Assembly: GCA_028023455.1 (NCBI GenBank)
Contig: JAQFVV010000513.1
Span: forward strand, 310,001 to 374,000
DNA length: 64,000 nt
From: Epiperipatus broadwayi
Taxonomy: Eukaryota; Onychophora; Udeonychophora; Euonychophora; Peripatidae
Direction of reading: 5' to 3'
The notes under the pieces are model-generated. The model saw nothing but the letters and a program-made list of their open reading frames with translations. It was not told the DNA's origin and ran no database searches. The translations under genes were made by a program, and so were the position numbers. Below, piece by piece: positions 47,851 through 58,424 of this stretch (position 1 is its first letter; every line of letters starts with the position of its first letter).

Positions 47851-49507
47851 TTATTCATGTAGATTCAATTTTGTTTAAATGTAAAAACAAACAGACACAT
47901 ACTTTGGATATTGGAATGTTTGTGTGTGCAGAAGCTATGGAGTTGTGCACAGGCTTTTAAAATTTCTGCACCTTTGCACAATGCTGAGCTTAATGGGGGC
48001 ATTGAAAATAATATAATTATAAAAATTAAACTAGTTCTATAATATATATATAAATAATATTTTTTAGTTTTATAATTACTTAAGTACATGGAAATAAATG
48101 TAAAGTTTAAACAATAATTATAGAAATGTCCACAAAACTTCTAGAACTAAACTACATCATAAAAATATATATAATATTAAAATTATGTTTTTAAATTTTA
48201 CTAAACTTACACATTAAAAATACATTTTTTTTATATGTTCTTAATAAAGTTAGATTGTATATTTTTTATTTATTTATTTACTTATTTTTTTTCTAAATAC
48301 TTTTATTAAATTAATTATTTGGAAACTTATGTTTAATTATAAATTTACAAAAAAGTAATTTTATTTTGCCACAGATTCTGTTAAAATTGAAATCTATATA
48401 TATGAAAAATTAACATCACAATTTAAGCCTTGATTTTGTCATGTTTAACTACAAAATAAAGAGATAATTTTTAATGACTCTATATATTGTAATCACTCCT
48501 ATTTCATTTTTAAAAATGTTGTTTAAAGTTTTACAGTATGTTGACTGAAGGTCATCTTATTCCAAAGTTTTAATTATAGCTTAAATGCTTATAAGATGCT
48601 TGGATAATATTTTTAATGTATAATGATTATCAAATTGATGTGTTTTTTTTTTTTGTACGATTTGAGTCCAAGTATCTTTAGATAATTTATATTCACAGTA
48701 ATAATGATTTTGCAATAGATCTAATACATAACTGATAGGTTTATAATATTTAATATTTCATTTTCTATTATTTATAAGTATTGTTTTTTTTCTCTTCCAA
48801 TTATCTAATGTATTTGGTAAATAGCTATGCCAACAGTTTATCTATTTATTTATTTTTATACCTGTTGTTTTAAAACATGTATAATGATTTCATTTTCTGA
48901 TGTATTTAGTTTTTTCAGATATTTAATTTTATATATGTAGAAATTACAACTAACATATCAAACATGATTACTGTGTTAAAAGATGCATTTTTACACAAGC
49001 AAGTCTCTTCAATTAAGCCAACATTTTTAGATATTTAAATACCATATTAATTTGCATTTATTGATGTTTATTATACAAATTTATTTCACAAGTGCTGTCT
49101 TTTTAGCAAAAAAAAAAAATATTTTTCACAATTATTTTTAAATAAATCTATAGGTGATTATTGTTCATTGTGATTGAAATAAAAAATATTGTTACTTTAA
49201 CCTGAAATATAGACTTTAATTAAAATATATTTTAATAGATTTTATATAAGGCATAATATTATCCATTTTTTAACCATTGTTCTGCAATTCTATGTTTTTA
49301 GAAATTGCAATCAATCAATTCTCACATTTAAATTTAAGGTTTTAAATCTTGGGAATAAGTATGCTGATAGCTCCTGAAATAGATGTCTTAATTTATTTAA
49401 AATGTGGAGTTCCGATAGATGACACTCTTAATCACTACATCGTTTTGTGAAAATATGAATTTTTTCTACAGTACAGGCTTTTTCATACCTGCACTTCTAT
49501 ATGTAAA
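47851..49507. other. AT-rich intergenic stretch
   Basis: Low-complexity, with (TTTA)n near 48265-48290 and 48840-48856, and homopolymer runs. No gene seen. Confidence 0.55.
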
Positions 49508-49545
49508 TATATAGGAGGTTTGAACTCAGACTTTCACACAACCCT
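49508..49545. mobile_element. PAL-B terminal fragment
   Basis: ggaggtttgaactcagactttc matches the outer end of PAL-B, here alone. Confidence 0.45.
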
Positions 49546-49663
49546 CAACTATTATGCATAATTTTTCCACACATTTCAAAATATCCTTACTTAGTAATAA
49601 TGCTATTTTTTGCTGTTATTATTATTTCTTGGTTATATTCTTTTATATCATTATTCTATTATA

Positions 49664-49866
49664 ATAGATGGACAATTGAAATCTTAAACTGGATTCCAAG
49701 AGATTGTAAAAGACCCAAAAAGAGACCACATATGAGATGGATGGATGAAATAAGAAAGTGTGCAGAGGTGATGTGGAGAAGAGAAACTAAAAATCAGAGA
49801 AGATAGATTAAACTTGGAGAGAACTTCATCCTGCAGTAGATTGATAATGGTTGATGATGATGATAT
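49664..49866 (+). pseudogene. RTE-like retrotransposon 3' end fragment
   Basis: Codes for the end of the RT protein (WTIEILNWIPRDCKRPKKRP, then HMRWMDEIRKCAEVMWRRET), followed by a stop and the 3' UTR (aacttggagagaacttcatc, ctgcagtagattgataatgg) and a tgatgatgatgat tail. This tail is the standard 3' end of the family in this window. The 5' side is truncated at the start of this block. Confidence 0.75.
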
Positions 49867-51084
49867 CGTCATTATTTTTATTTTTTACAAATTGTACGTA
49901 AAAGGAGTAAAAGAAAGTTTTATTACTGAGGAATTTATAAAACGTCTTGAGGACTGTAAATGACAGATTTGGTTTGCAATCAATGATCCTTGAACTGCAA
50001 GGTCAGCAAATTGTTTGGATGGTCATGTGATATTCGAGCATGCTAATAATTGTTTGAGCATTTAACAGTTCCTTTCATTTAATCTAAGTCAGGTTCAGTT
50101 CAGCAGAGAATCTATTCAGGACCTATAGAGAACGATATTTATTTTTAAAAAATATAAAATTTAAAATCTTGAAAATTACACATCTATTTCGATATATTTA
50201 TCTTTAAAAATATACATGATTGTTTAAACCACACACACATCAAAAATTTCAATACTTCTTCAAACTATAAAATAGAATCGAATGGTTTTATTACATGAGG
50301 GTTCATAAGTATTTGATTGTCGAAATGCAAGCATTTAGTCTCTAGAATATGATATTCTATCAACGTGCAGGGCAAACTATCATTTAAATAATAATAAATA
50401 CTACGTAATACTAGTGAAGTGTTTTATTAATTTTTTATAACTTCCGGAGATGGAATTAAAAATAGTTTTGAAGATACTTTATCACAACTAAAAATAATCA
50501 CTTTATTTGAATGTTTAAATTGTTACTGAAAAAAAAAAAGATAAAAGTCCTTCAGTAAGAATGCTTTTGCGGATTGGGGGTAGAAGATTAGACTATGCTG
50601 AGATTATCATAAGTATTTTTATAGGGTGGAAGTGCTGACTTGGAAAATAATGGATAATTTGTGGCTAAATAAGGGGAGGGTACTTGTTAGAAAATGATAA
50701 TAGTACGCCTGCAGGATAATGACAGGTTAACCATCATTAAGCTGATGTGTGTTCCTTGAACACCTCAGATTTGCATACTAGATTTTTTTTTTCAAAATAT
50801 CCTGCAAGAAAATTATCTTGTTGATAGATTTATACGAAACCATATATATAAGATATATTAATGTCAAACTATATATTGCATATCATAAGAAATAATAAAA
50901 TTATTTTAAAGTAAGATTTTTTTCTCTACAGGTTTGAGGGGGAATACCCATACAATACTTAAATTTAGTACTACTGTATTAGGCAGATTAAAGGCTTCTA
51001 TGTCATGGAGTTTATATAGCTGCCTAATGTGGACTATTTTTTGTACAGTTTGTCATGTGGAGATACATATTATATCTTTCGTTC
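49867..51084. other. AT-rich intergenic stretch
   Basis: A patch near 50010-50040 (gatggtcatgtgatattcga) resembles 40898-40920. No gene or full repeat recognised. Confidence 0.5.
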
Positions 51085-51206
51085 ATATCATCATCACTGT
51101 CAACCATTAGCAATCCTCTACAGGATGAAGGTATCTCCAAGTTCAATCTATCTTTTCTGATTTCTAGTCTCTCTTCTCCACATTACCCACACACATTTCC
51201 TTATTT

Positions 51207-51588
51207 AAACCATTAAACATGACATGATCACCATATATTATGCTTGCTCAAACTGTTAAAACAGCCAAACTTTCCCTATAATAGTGCAACTCAGTGCAAG
51301 CTAGAGTAATCTCTGGATGCAAAAAGGTTTGTGCATAAAATCCATATCTAGTGCCTATTCATCCAATATTCCTAGACTAGTTTGTAGTTTCATCAGTGAG
51401 AAGATCTAGGTGCAGTGCTCTCAGATCCAAGGCTCCTCACTGATGACAACTACAAGCTAGAAACTAGTCTGGGGATATTGGATGAGTAGGCACTAGCTAG
51501 GGATTTTATGCACAAGCCTTCTTGCATTCATTGATTTACTCTGGATTGCACTGATTGGCACTACTATATGGAGAGTTATGTGTGTTTT
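51207..51588. mobile_element. PAL-A foldback element (copy 3, with best ribozyme)
   Basis: Begins AAACCATTAAACATGACATG; left arm ccaaactttccctataatag, tgcaactcagtgcaag, ctggatgcaaaaaggtttg, cataaaatccatatctag, tgcctattcatccaatat. The right arm mirrors them (atattggatgagtaggca, ctagggattttatgcac, aagccttcttgcattc, ggcactactatatggag). It is flanked by atttccttattt at 51195-51206 and at 51589-51600, an exact 12-bp target duplication within RTE sequence. Plus-strand hammerhead at 51425-51483; a damaged mirror lies at 51360-51405 on the minus strand. Confidence 0.8.
51425..51483 (+). ncRNA. hammerhead ribozyme candidate, type I (PAL-A copy 3)
   Basis: Stem I outer strand AUCCAA (51425-51430), internal loop GGCU, inner strand CCUCA (51435-51439). 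CUGAUGA is at 51440-51446, a 13-nt stem II region at 51447-51459, GAAA at 51460-51463. CUAG with flanking A and U makes a self-complementary stem III (ACUAGU), then C at 51469 is the cut position. UGGGG (51470-51474) pairs with CCUCA, with one G-U. After loop AUA, UUGGAU (51478-51483) pairs perfectly with AUCCAA. The two-part stem I with internal loop is the layout used for loop-loop contacts in natural type I hammerheads. Stem II is imperfect here (C/A at its base, one internal mismatch), but pairs AGC/GCU if combined with the 38.9-kb copy. Predicted, not tested. Confidence 0.6.
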
Positions 51589-52265
51589 ATTTCCTTATTT
51601 CTTCCATCCATCTCATATGTGGTGTCTTTCTAGGGATTTTACAACCTCTTGGACTCAGTTTAAGATTTCAACTGTCCATCTATTACCATTTCTAGGAATA
51701 TGTCCAGCCCAACTCCACTTCAGTCTTACTTCTTTCAATGATGAGCTGTAACACTTGTTTGTTCTGTTACTCATGTATTTCATTTTTGATCATTTCTTGT
51801 TATTTCTAGCATGCATCTCTCCATATTTTTGAGTGGTCTGACATGGCTGCATTAGTTTTTGTTAAATGTCCTAGTCTCAAATTTATAAGTAAGATCTGGT
51901 AAAGCACATTTATTAAAAATCTTCCTTTTCAAATGTATACACATCTTTTTTTTTAATATGAAGTTATTTATACCAAAAATATTTCAACCAAGTTTAATTC
52001 TATTATTAATTTTATGCATTATGTTTCTATCTGTAACAATGATCTGACAAAAGTATTTGTAGACGTTAACTTTTTCTAACTCATCATTATCCATCCTTAT
52101 TATCATTTTTTTGAGAAAATATATTGAACATTTCTTTAGTCTTTTTAATGTTTACCTTTAGTTCAATTTTCTTACTTTCATCTGATAACTCTTGCAACTT
52201 TTCTTGAAGCTCTGAAGTATTATGTGGAAAAACAATTACATCATCTGCAAAATATAAATGACTTA

Positions 52266-52440
52266 AGTAATATTTACTGAGGCTATAACCTCGATAATAT
52301 GCGTATCTTCCATAGCGTAAGCTTGTGGTTAAAACACCTGTAGAGGTCCCTACTATCGCATTTTATATGCATATTATCGAGGTTATAGCCTCAGTAAATA
52401 TTACTTACATAATCAATGTGCATTTAATAAATTTATAATT
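52266..52440. mobile_element. compact hairpin element with 13-bp target duplication
   Basis: Arms of about 42 bp: aagtaatatttactgaggct, ataacctcgataatatgc on the left, and gcatattatcgaggttat, agcctcagtaaatattactt on the right; they differ at about one position. The loop of about 60 bp contains cttccatagcgtaagcttg and acctgtagaggtccctac. After the right arm comes a unique tail of about 34 bp (acataatcaatgtgcattta onward). Then ataaatgacttaa repeats the sequence found just before the element (52253-52265 and 52441-52453). The uninterrupted RTE sequence at about 6285 confirms that only one copy of this target existed before insertion. No coding capacity. Confidence 0.75.
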
Positions 52441-53810
52441 ATAAATGACTTAAATAATTTCCATTGACTTTTATTTGTTTATCTTCTCACTTTAATTCAC
52501 AAAATATCTCTTGTAGCACTGCTGTAAAAAGTTTTGGAGATATGGTGTCACTCTGTCAGATACCTTTTCCAATGTTAATATTCTCAATATCATTATGTAA
52601 TCTAATTCTTGTTGTTGCATGTTTATAAATATTCTTCAGAATATGACAATATCCTGGATCTATATCTTGATGATCCAATGCTTTAAATGCTGAAATGCTT
52701 ATAGAATCAAATGCCTTTAATAATCTACAAATCTAGAATAGAATAGCAACTCATATTCATTGGTCCTTTCTATGACTTCTCTCAATACTTGGATATGATC
52801 CACAGTACTAAAACAACTTTTAAATTCAGCTTGTTTTTTTTTGGTTGGTTGAAATACAAAGTTGTCTGTAGACTAGTTGTAATTATCTTGGAAAATTTTG
52901 TATAAAACTGATAAAAAACTCCATAAGTCTGTAATTTTTAATATCTTCAGTATCACCTTTTTTAAATATGAATATGAATTTTGCATTCTTCCAATCATCT
53001 GGTACATTTTTATCATTTAGATATTTGGTGTATAACTTTGCCAATTTTTTTTCTATTTTTTCACCTGTTTCTTTTAAAATATCGATTATAATTTCATCTT
53101 TACCTGGAGCTTTTTTCTTCTTCTTAAATTTAATTGCATGTCTCACATCTTTATTTAAAATTTTGAACAATTCAGAAAATATAATATTTGTTCAGAGGTA
53201 TTTGTTCTTTATTAGTATGTAATTCTTGAAAGAACTCATCTACATGTGGTTTTTAGTAATAATACCATTTTTTTCTTACTGCAGTAACAACACCAAAATG
53301 TTGTTTTACACTCATTCTTTTATAGCTTTTCTTGCTAGTTCACAATTATACTTTCTTATACCATTATCAACTCTTTTTTCTATCATTTTACAAAATTTGA
53401 GATATGTCTAGTCTAAGTAGAAATTTTATTGTTCAATTGTTACCTTTTTGTACTAGATATCTTTTTGCAATTTTTAAAAGTGTATCATTTATTTTTTCTA
53501 TTAATTTCCTCAAATTTGAATCATATTCAAAATCTGCTAATATTTGAAAACGATTTGTAACTAATTTCAATTCATTAGAGGAATATCAGTTTTGGTTTTT
53601 TTTTTTCTTAATAATTTTTGTCCTTCTTGTTTTACATTAACATGCATTTTACTTCTCACTAATCGGTGATCACTTCCTGTGTTAAATGTATTAAGAACAT
53701 TACACTCTTGAAGCATATATTTTCTGTTAGTCAAAATATCAGTTTTCTGCTGTACCTTTATTTGAATGCTTTAATATTTATTTTCTTTTAACATTTTTCT
53801 CAATATTTAT

Positions 53811-55499
53811 ATATTTACAATATACAGAATTTATTATATATATCCACTAGATATCAAAAGATTAATTACTATCATTATTTTTTACCCACATTTTCTACAG
53901 GATATATCCTTTAAAATTTTAGGAGCAGTACAAAAATTCTATCTATGCTATGGAAATATGTGAAATATATGTTTGTTTACATATAAAATCAATGAAGACC
54001 AGTGGTTTTTATAATGATTTTACTGATATTCATTGTTCCAATTGCGCAGATAATTCGGAATTACACAACTTTTCATGTGTGTGTTTATTTTGATTTTATG
54101 TATTAATAAAAATATTTTTTATTACTTTAATATTCATCAAAAAGTGTTACTTATTTACTTCTGAGAATTGCCAAGTTGATTTGGTAGTCCAATCTGTATT
54201 TGCATATTTGAATAAGTATCACTGAAAAAGTGAATTAATTGAAAGAATTTTATTAAAACAATATCATATCATAATTTTAAAACATGCATGAATTGTAAAA
54301 TATAAAAGAACAACTTAATTATGAACTTTGTTGAGGCAAATTTAAGTAGAACTTAAAATGTTTTAGCTATTTTAAAGTGTTTTAAAACATTTGGAAATTT
54401 TTTGTTTATTTAGGATTGCTTGATGTATAGCGAACACAACAGACCTTTAAAAATATAATATATTGGCGTTTCAACCATTTGTTATCCCAGATACGTATAG
54501 CAACAGTATAAGGTTATATATTAAGAACTTAGTAACATTTTGTAAGACTCCAAGTGACATAAATTTTTATTTAGAATGGCATTTTTGGAAATATTTGAAT
54601 AGGATAAAAAAAACTTAAGTCTTTTTTTTTTTTTACGTAAACTTTTAAAGCTGAATGTATCATCATCTTTGAAACATATGTAAGTGTATTATTTTTGCAC
54701 TGAATATATATCTTAATTCTAAGGAATAATACTCCTTTATGTTGTTTATCTTATAATCAATAAAATATAATATAAATCTTTATTATATAATAATAACAAC
54801 TTGTAAATACATTAAAAAAATTATATAAAGATTTATAATATATATCTATATTTTTCTTTGAAAGTCAAAGAGTTTGATCACTGTATAATATGTTTTCATT
54901 TCATATTCTATAATCAGAACCAAGAATTTTGTAATTTTTATTTGGAGACAGTTACTTCACGATTTCTTATAAATTAAATAATCTTGAAACAAGATTTCAG
55001 TGTTTTTAAATAATTATTTCATTTGATTAAACTAATATTAAAGTCTAGTCACCCTTAGAAATAAGAACTTATATATATATCACCTATGTAATAATAATAC
55101 TTTATTATTTTGAGATTATGTATAGATATGACAGTTGGCACAAAACAAGTACCAGACAAAGTGTTGATACTTCTGAACAATATTACTGAAGAAAATTTTT
55201 GAATTACTGCAGATAAGCAAGGAAAATTAAGAAATAAATACTTTATTAAATTAAACCCAAAGGTCAAATTCTTGTCAACTTGGAATTTCATGTGAAGATT
55301 ATTTCAGATTTATTTAATGTGAAAATTCATGCACTTGGATATTTATCATAAAACAAATACGGTTAATTGATTTTATATTTGTTATCTAATTATTCTCATT
55401 TAATGGATTTTGTATATGCAATCAGACTGCACTTGGGCTATGTAAAGCCTGGGGTTTTTTTTAAGTATTTGCTTTAAGAATTTTTTTTTTTTTTTTGGG
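53811..55499. other. AT-rich intergenic stretch
   Basis: Homopolymer runs (T at 54620-54635, T at 55479-55496). The open frames are short and composition-driven. No feature supported. Confidence 0.55.
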
Positions 55500-56130
55500 A
55501 GATTTAATGTAAATTAAACAAAAGATCTTAATATTGTATATTAAACATGAGAAATGTAGCCAGCCAGAATGTCATCATTTTGACTTCAAATATATGTTAG
55601 CCAAAACTTTTTAAGATTTAATGTAAATTAAACAAAAGATTTTAATATTATTTATAAAATGTAAGAAATATAGCTGCCCTGAAATGCTGTTGTTTCGACT
55701 TCTATTGTACGCTAATAAAAACTAAATGTAAATACAATACTAAAGCATCTCACCCCCCCCCCCCCCATTACTATATATCACATTTCAAACACGAATTTGT
55801 GTACTATAAAATCTTTTATGATTTAAATACTATATCTCTGTAGTACAAAGCCTTTGTATTGATTTTTTTCTGTGTGTTTGCTGTTAATTCTTCATATAAA
55901 TGCAATAATATGCTAAACAAAATTAAATGTAAATATGTTACTATAGTATCTATTTTTCCCTTCACTAAATATCATATTTCAAACATGAATTTATGTACTG
56001 TAATCACATTTTCTTCAAGATTTAAATACTATATCCCTGTAATTAAAAGCATGCATTTTCTGAGTGTTTTTTAATAGTGGAGACTGTCTTTAATGTGGAA
56101 TTGGTTTCTTTACCAAAATTATTTTGATGA
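55500..56130. repeat. degenerate tandem repeats (about 115 and 200 bp units)
   Basis: gatttaatgtaaattaaaca, then aaagat(c/t)ttaatatt recurs at 55501 and 55616. A longer unit (taaatgtaaata, tatatcacatttcaaacac, gaatttgtgtact, gatttaaatactatatctct) recurs at about 55720-55900 and 55920-56070, with a weaker third piece near 56815-56890. A C-run of about 15 bases lies at 55752-55766. Confidence 0.55.
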
Positions 56131-56154
56131 TTATTGTAAATTAAACAAAATATT

Positions 56155-56690
56155 TTAATTGTATTTTTATATTGGACTATTTCCATCATTCAAAAGTGCT
56201 TGCAAGAAAATAAACTGATGATTAGAAGAGAGAAAATAGATATGTCTAAAGTAGCAGACCATGTATGTACCAATGAACATACGTTTGATTAGAAAAATAC
56301 AAAAATATTAGATAAAGAAGAAGCTGCTCACATGACAATGGCAAAAATCCCATAATCCAACCTAGTGTGACTATACATAATGTATGGAACCACTAATCAA
56401 CTTTGCTTGGAGGAAAAAGTGGAGAAATCAGGAGGAACCTCATACATAAGTATGTGAAATTACTACATACTATTGCCTTTGGAAGGATGGCACAGTTGGT
56501 TAGAGTGTTACCTTAAAATTCAATAATCAAAAATCTAAGGACCCAGGTTTAAATCCCATGCTAGTACTGTCACTGGTCAGTCCTGCAACACCTGAAGAAG
56601 AGGGGAGAAAATGCCTCTTGAAATATTGTGCATATATTAACCTGTTTGCTGTGATATTACTAACAGTTGGTGCATATACTATCATTTCTA
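56155..56690. mobile_element. PAL-C element (copy 4), left end plus right half
   Basis: The left end is a short piece (attgtatttttatattggac, tatttccatca, to about 56195). After unrelated sequence the tRNA-like head resumes at about 56478: ggatggcacagttggttaga is a clear A box, ccaggtttaaatccc a B box. Then atgctagtactgtcactggt, the hammerhead-like segment at 56581-56640 and the ttaacctgtttgctg block. The left arm is mostly missing, so this copy looks like a plain tRNA-derived SINE head. Confidence 0.65.
56581..56640 (+). ncRNA. hammerhead-like motif (PAL-C copy 4)
   Basis: CAACAC, CTGAAGA, agaggggagaaaatgcctct, t, GAAA, tatt, GTG. Stem II (agagg/cctct) is well formed but leaves one extra U before GAAA; CAC/GTG gives a stem I of only 3 bp. 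Candidate only. Confidence 0.3.
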
Positions 56691-57379
56691 AGTATGTTGT
56701 TCATCTGAACTTTATTAGGGGATTCATAGACAATGAAAGCACATAACACCTTAATGTTGAACTACAAATCTCTATTTGTGGTCATTTCTGCAGCTGGATA
56801 GAAACCTTTACCATGAAATATATACTATATCTCTGTAGTTAAGAAAACTCATATTGATTTTTTCCTCAGCATTTTTTATTTAGTGGAGGAATTACTTTCT
56901 TCACCTAAACATAGTGTTTGTGATGTCATTGGACAAACATTCATTCACCAATCAGATATCAGAGAAAAAATACAAATTTTATATATAAGGTTAGACACAC
57001 AATAATGTCTTATGCTATGATTGTAGAAAGTAGGATGCTTAATAAAAGTCTATAGTAATGATTGATGGCTGCAGAAAGAAATTTTTAATAACCTAGAAGA
57101 AGACTCTTTGGTTTCTTCTTGAGGCCTTAAAGCAACTGAATAGTGCAAATTCCTGAAGTCCCCTTTATATTAATTGCAATTGTTATTACTATGTGATTAT
57201 TCCATATTACAAATGAACATGTATAGGCACTAACACACCTCAATCAGCATAATGACTTTGTTTACTTTTTACATCTTAATTTAAGACCAAGAAGCATAAA
57301 ATTGTGTTTTTAATGATAGGTTAAATGTTTGTGGAATGATCTTTTTTTAATATTTATACAGACAAAATGAAAATTATGT
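56691..57379. other. AT-rich spacer
   Basis: Holds the weak third unit of the tandem repeat at about 56815. No gene seen. Confidence 0.45.
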
Positions 57380-57800
57380 CTGATATTTTCAGGAAACTGT
57401 AAAGTCACCAAGGCATCACTTGGTGGCAAAAGCCAATGAGTCTATAAATCCTCTGATTATAAATTTAGTGTACTTATTTAATGACATCATTTTATTTAGA
57501 TACCTACAACTGTACATCAGTTTTAAATGAAATAATATTTCATGAATTGGAAAAACAAGTTGTCTAACATTAAATGGAATATTGTTTGATTTTATAAAGT
57601 TAAAGAAAAGATGAAGAGTCCATTTATTTGATAATTGGAAAAACAATATTGTTGAGAAGGATGATAGCAAGATTAGTTCTTCAATTAAATGGAAGATAAT
57701 AATTGTAGATAATTCAGGTTTCATTGTGATGAAGAAGTAGAAGATTTTAAAATAGATGCATAAAATGCTTTTGATCACACTAAATTATATTTTTAAATTA
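57380..57800 (+). pseudogene. RTE-like endonuclease fragment
   Basis: Recognised by alignment to the endonuclease end of the antisense copy at 7970-8450. Shared blocks in order are gaaactgtaaagtcaccaag, then (with gaps) attggaaaaacaatattg, gagaaggatgatagcaagat, tagataattcaggttt, and tagatgcataaaatgctttt followed by gatcacactaa. These correspond to the GFIINRKTT and FYMDVQKAFDQT parts of the endonuclease. No open frame on the plus strand; the longer frame on the minus strand (57778-57416) is a shadow. Confidence 0.6.
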
Positions 57801-58032
57801 TCATCAAATAATTGTCTTTTTTTATTTGCACACTGTTGATTAGAATATATACTAGAAGGAAATGAAACATGTAGCATCTTTCCCCCCAGTTCTATGTATT
57901 CTAGAAATATGGTATATTATGTAATACATTGAAAGAAATGAAAAGGATTTGAACCCAGATTTTTAAATTCCTTTCCATTATTTTTTCCATCTTACACAAC
58001 TGATGCACATGGACTACATATATGTGAAAAAA

Positions 58033-58082
58033 TAAATGATGTATTTCATGCTGAACCAGTACTCATCAGTTGGTCTGGATTG
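58033..58082 (-). ncRNA. hammerhead-like motif (PAL-B copy 6, left arm)
   Basis: On the minus strand: CCAGACCAA, CTGATGA, stem II gtactg gtt cagcat (one G-to-A and one C-to-T; still partly paired), GAAA, tacat, C, atttatt. CUGAUGA and GAAA are intact. The second stem I strand TTGG has been lost (tttatt), so self-cleavage is unlikely. Confidence 0.4.
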
Positions 58083-58191
58083 TTATTTTCAATACACATA
58101 TATAATCTGTGCTCAGTTTATGTTACTATATAAGTTTGAAGATTTGCCATATTAATATAAACTGAACACTGATTAGATATATATGAGGAGA

Positions 58192-58252
58192 TAATGATCC
58201 AGGCCAACTGATGAGTGCTGGTTCAGAATGAAATTTATTTATTGGAGATCAT
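58192..58252 (+). ncRNA. hammerhead-like motif (PAL-B copy 6, right arm)
   Basis: GATCC, aggCCAA, CTGATGA, gtgctg gtt cagaat, GAAA, tttattt, A, TTGG, AGATC. CUGAUGA, GAAA and stem I (CCAA/TTGG, GATC/GATC) are kept. Stem II has two changed bases in its 3' strand (cagaat for cagcac). Confidence 0.5.
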
Positions 58253-58424
58253 TTATATTTTTCACATGTATGTGGTTATGTGTATCAGTTGTATAAGATG
58301 GAGTGGATGACTGAAGAGAGCTTGAAAGTCTGGGTTCAAATTCCTTCTGATTATATCTAGCTTGTATTTAAATATTACATTGAATAAAATATACATGTTT
58401 GACATGTTTTATAGTATTGTACCA

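Larger units (their letters stand above)
51085..53810 (-). pseudogene. RTE-like retrotransposon with nested insertions
   Basis: Antisense copy starting at its 3' tail (atcatcatcactgtc, caggatgaaggtatctcc). The minus-strand coding remnants include the C-terminal region near 51620-52000 and a catalytic box near 52240 that reads FADD. YEKAFDS-like remnants lie near 52720 with a small deletion. The RT entry KKAPGKDEIIIDILKE is near 53110, followed by YLNDKNVPDDWKNAKFIF. The longest remaining frame (53170-52883) keeps 95 codons. Two younger elements interrupt it at 51207-51588 and 52266-52440. The endonuclease end is lost past 53810. Confidence 0.8.
57936..58365. mobile_element. PAL-B foldback element (copy 6, full length)
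   Basis: Left end aaaggatttgaacccagatt; right end gtctgggttcaaattccttc. Pairs inward: cttacacaactgatgcacat / atgtgtatcagttgtataag, the ribozyme blocks, then cacatatataatctgtgctc / gaacactgattagatatata. Central part tatgttactatataagtttg. B-box-like gggttcaaattcc on both outer strands. Hammerhead-like segments occur in both arms. Confidence 0.8.

Noticed and set aside
52266-52440. Hammerhead core in the compact hairpin (ctgaggctataacctcgata)
   Set aside because: The sequence lacks CUGANGA and GAAA; the ctgagg/cctc pairing is just part of the arm.
56216-56250. CTGATGA ... GAAA order suggesting another hammerhead
   Set aside because: The intervening bases cannot form stem II, and there is no stem I or III.
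57416-57778. 120-codon minus-strand frame
   Set aside because: It lies antisense to a recognisable RTE endonuclease fragment on the plus strand and shows no domain of its own.
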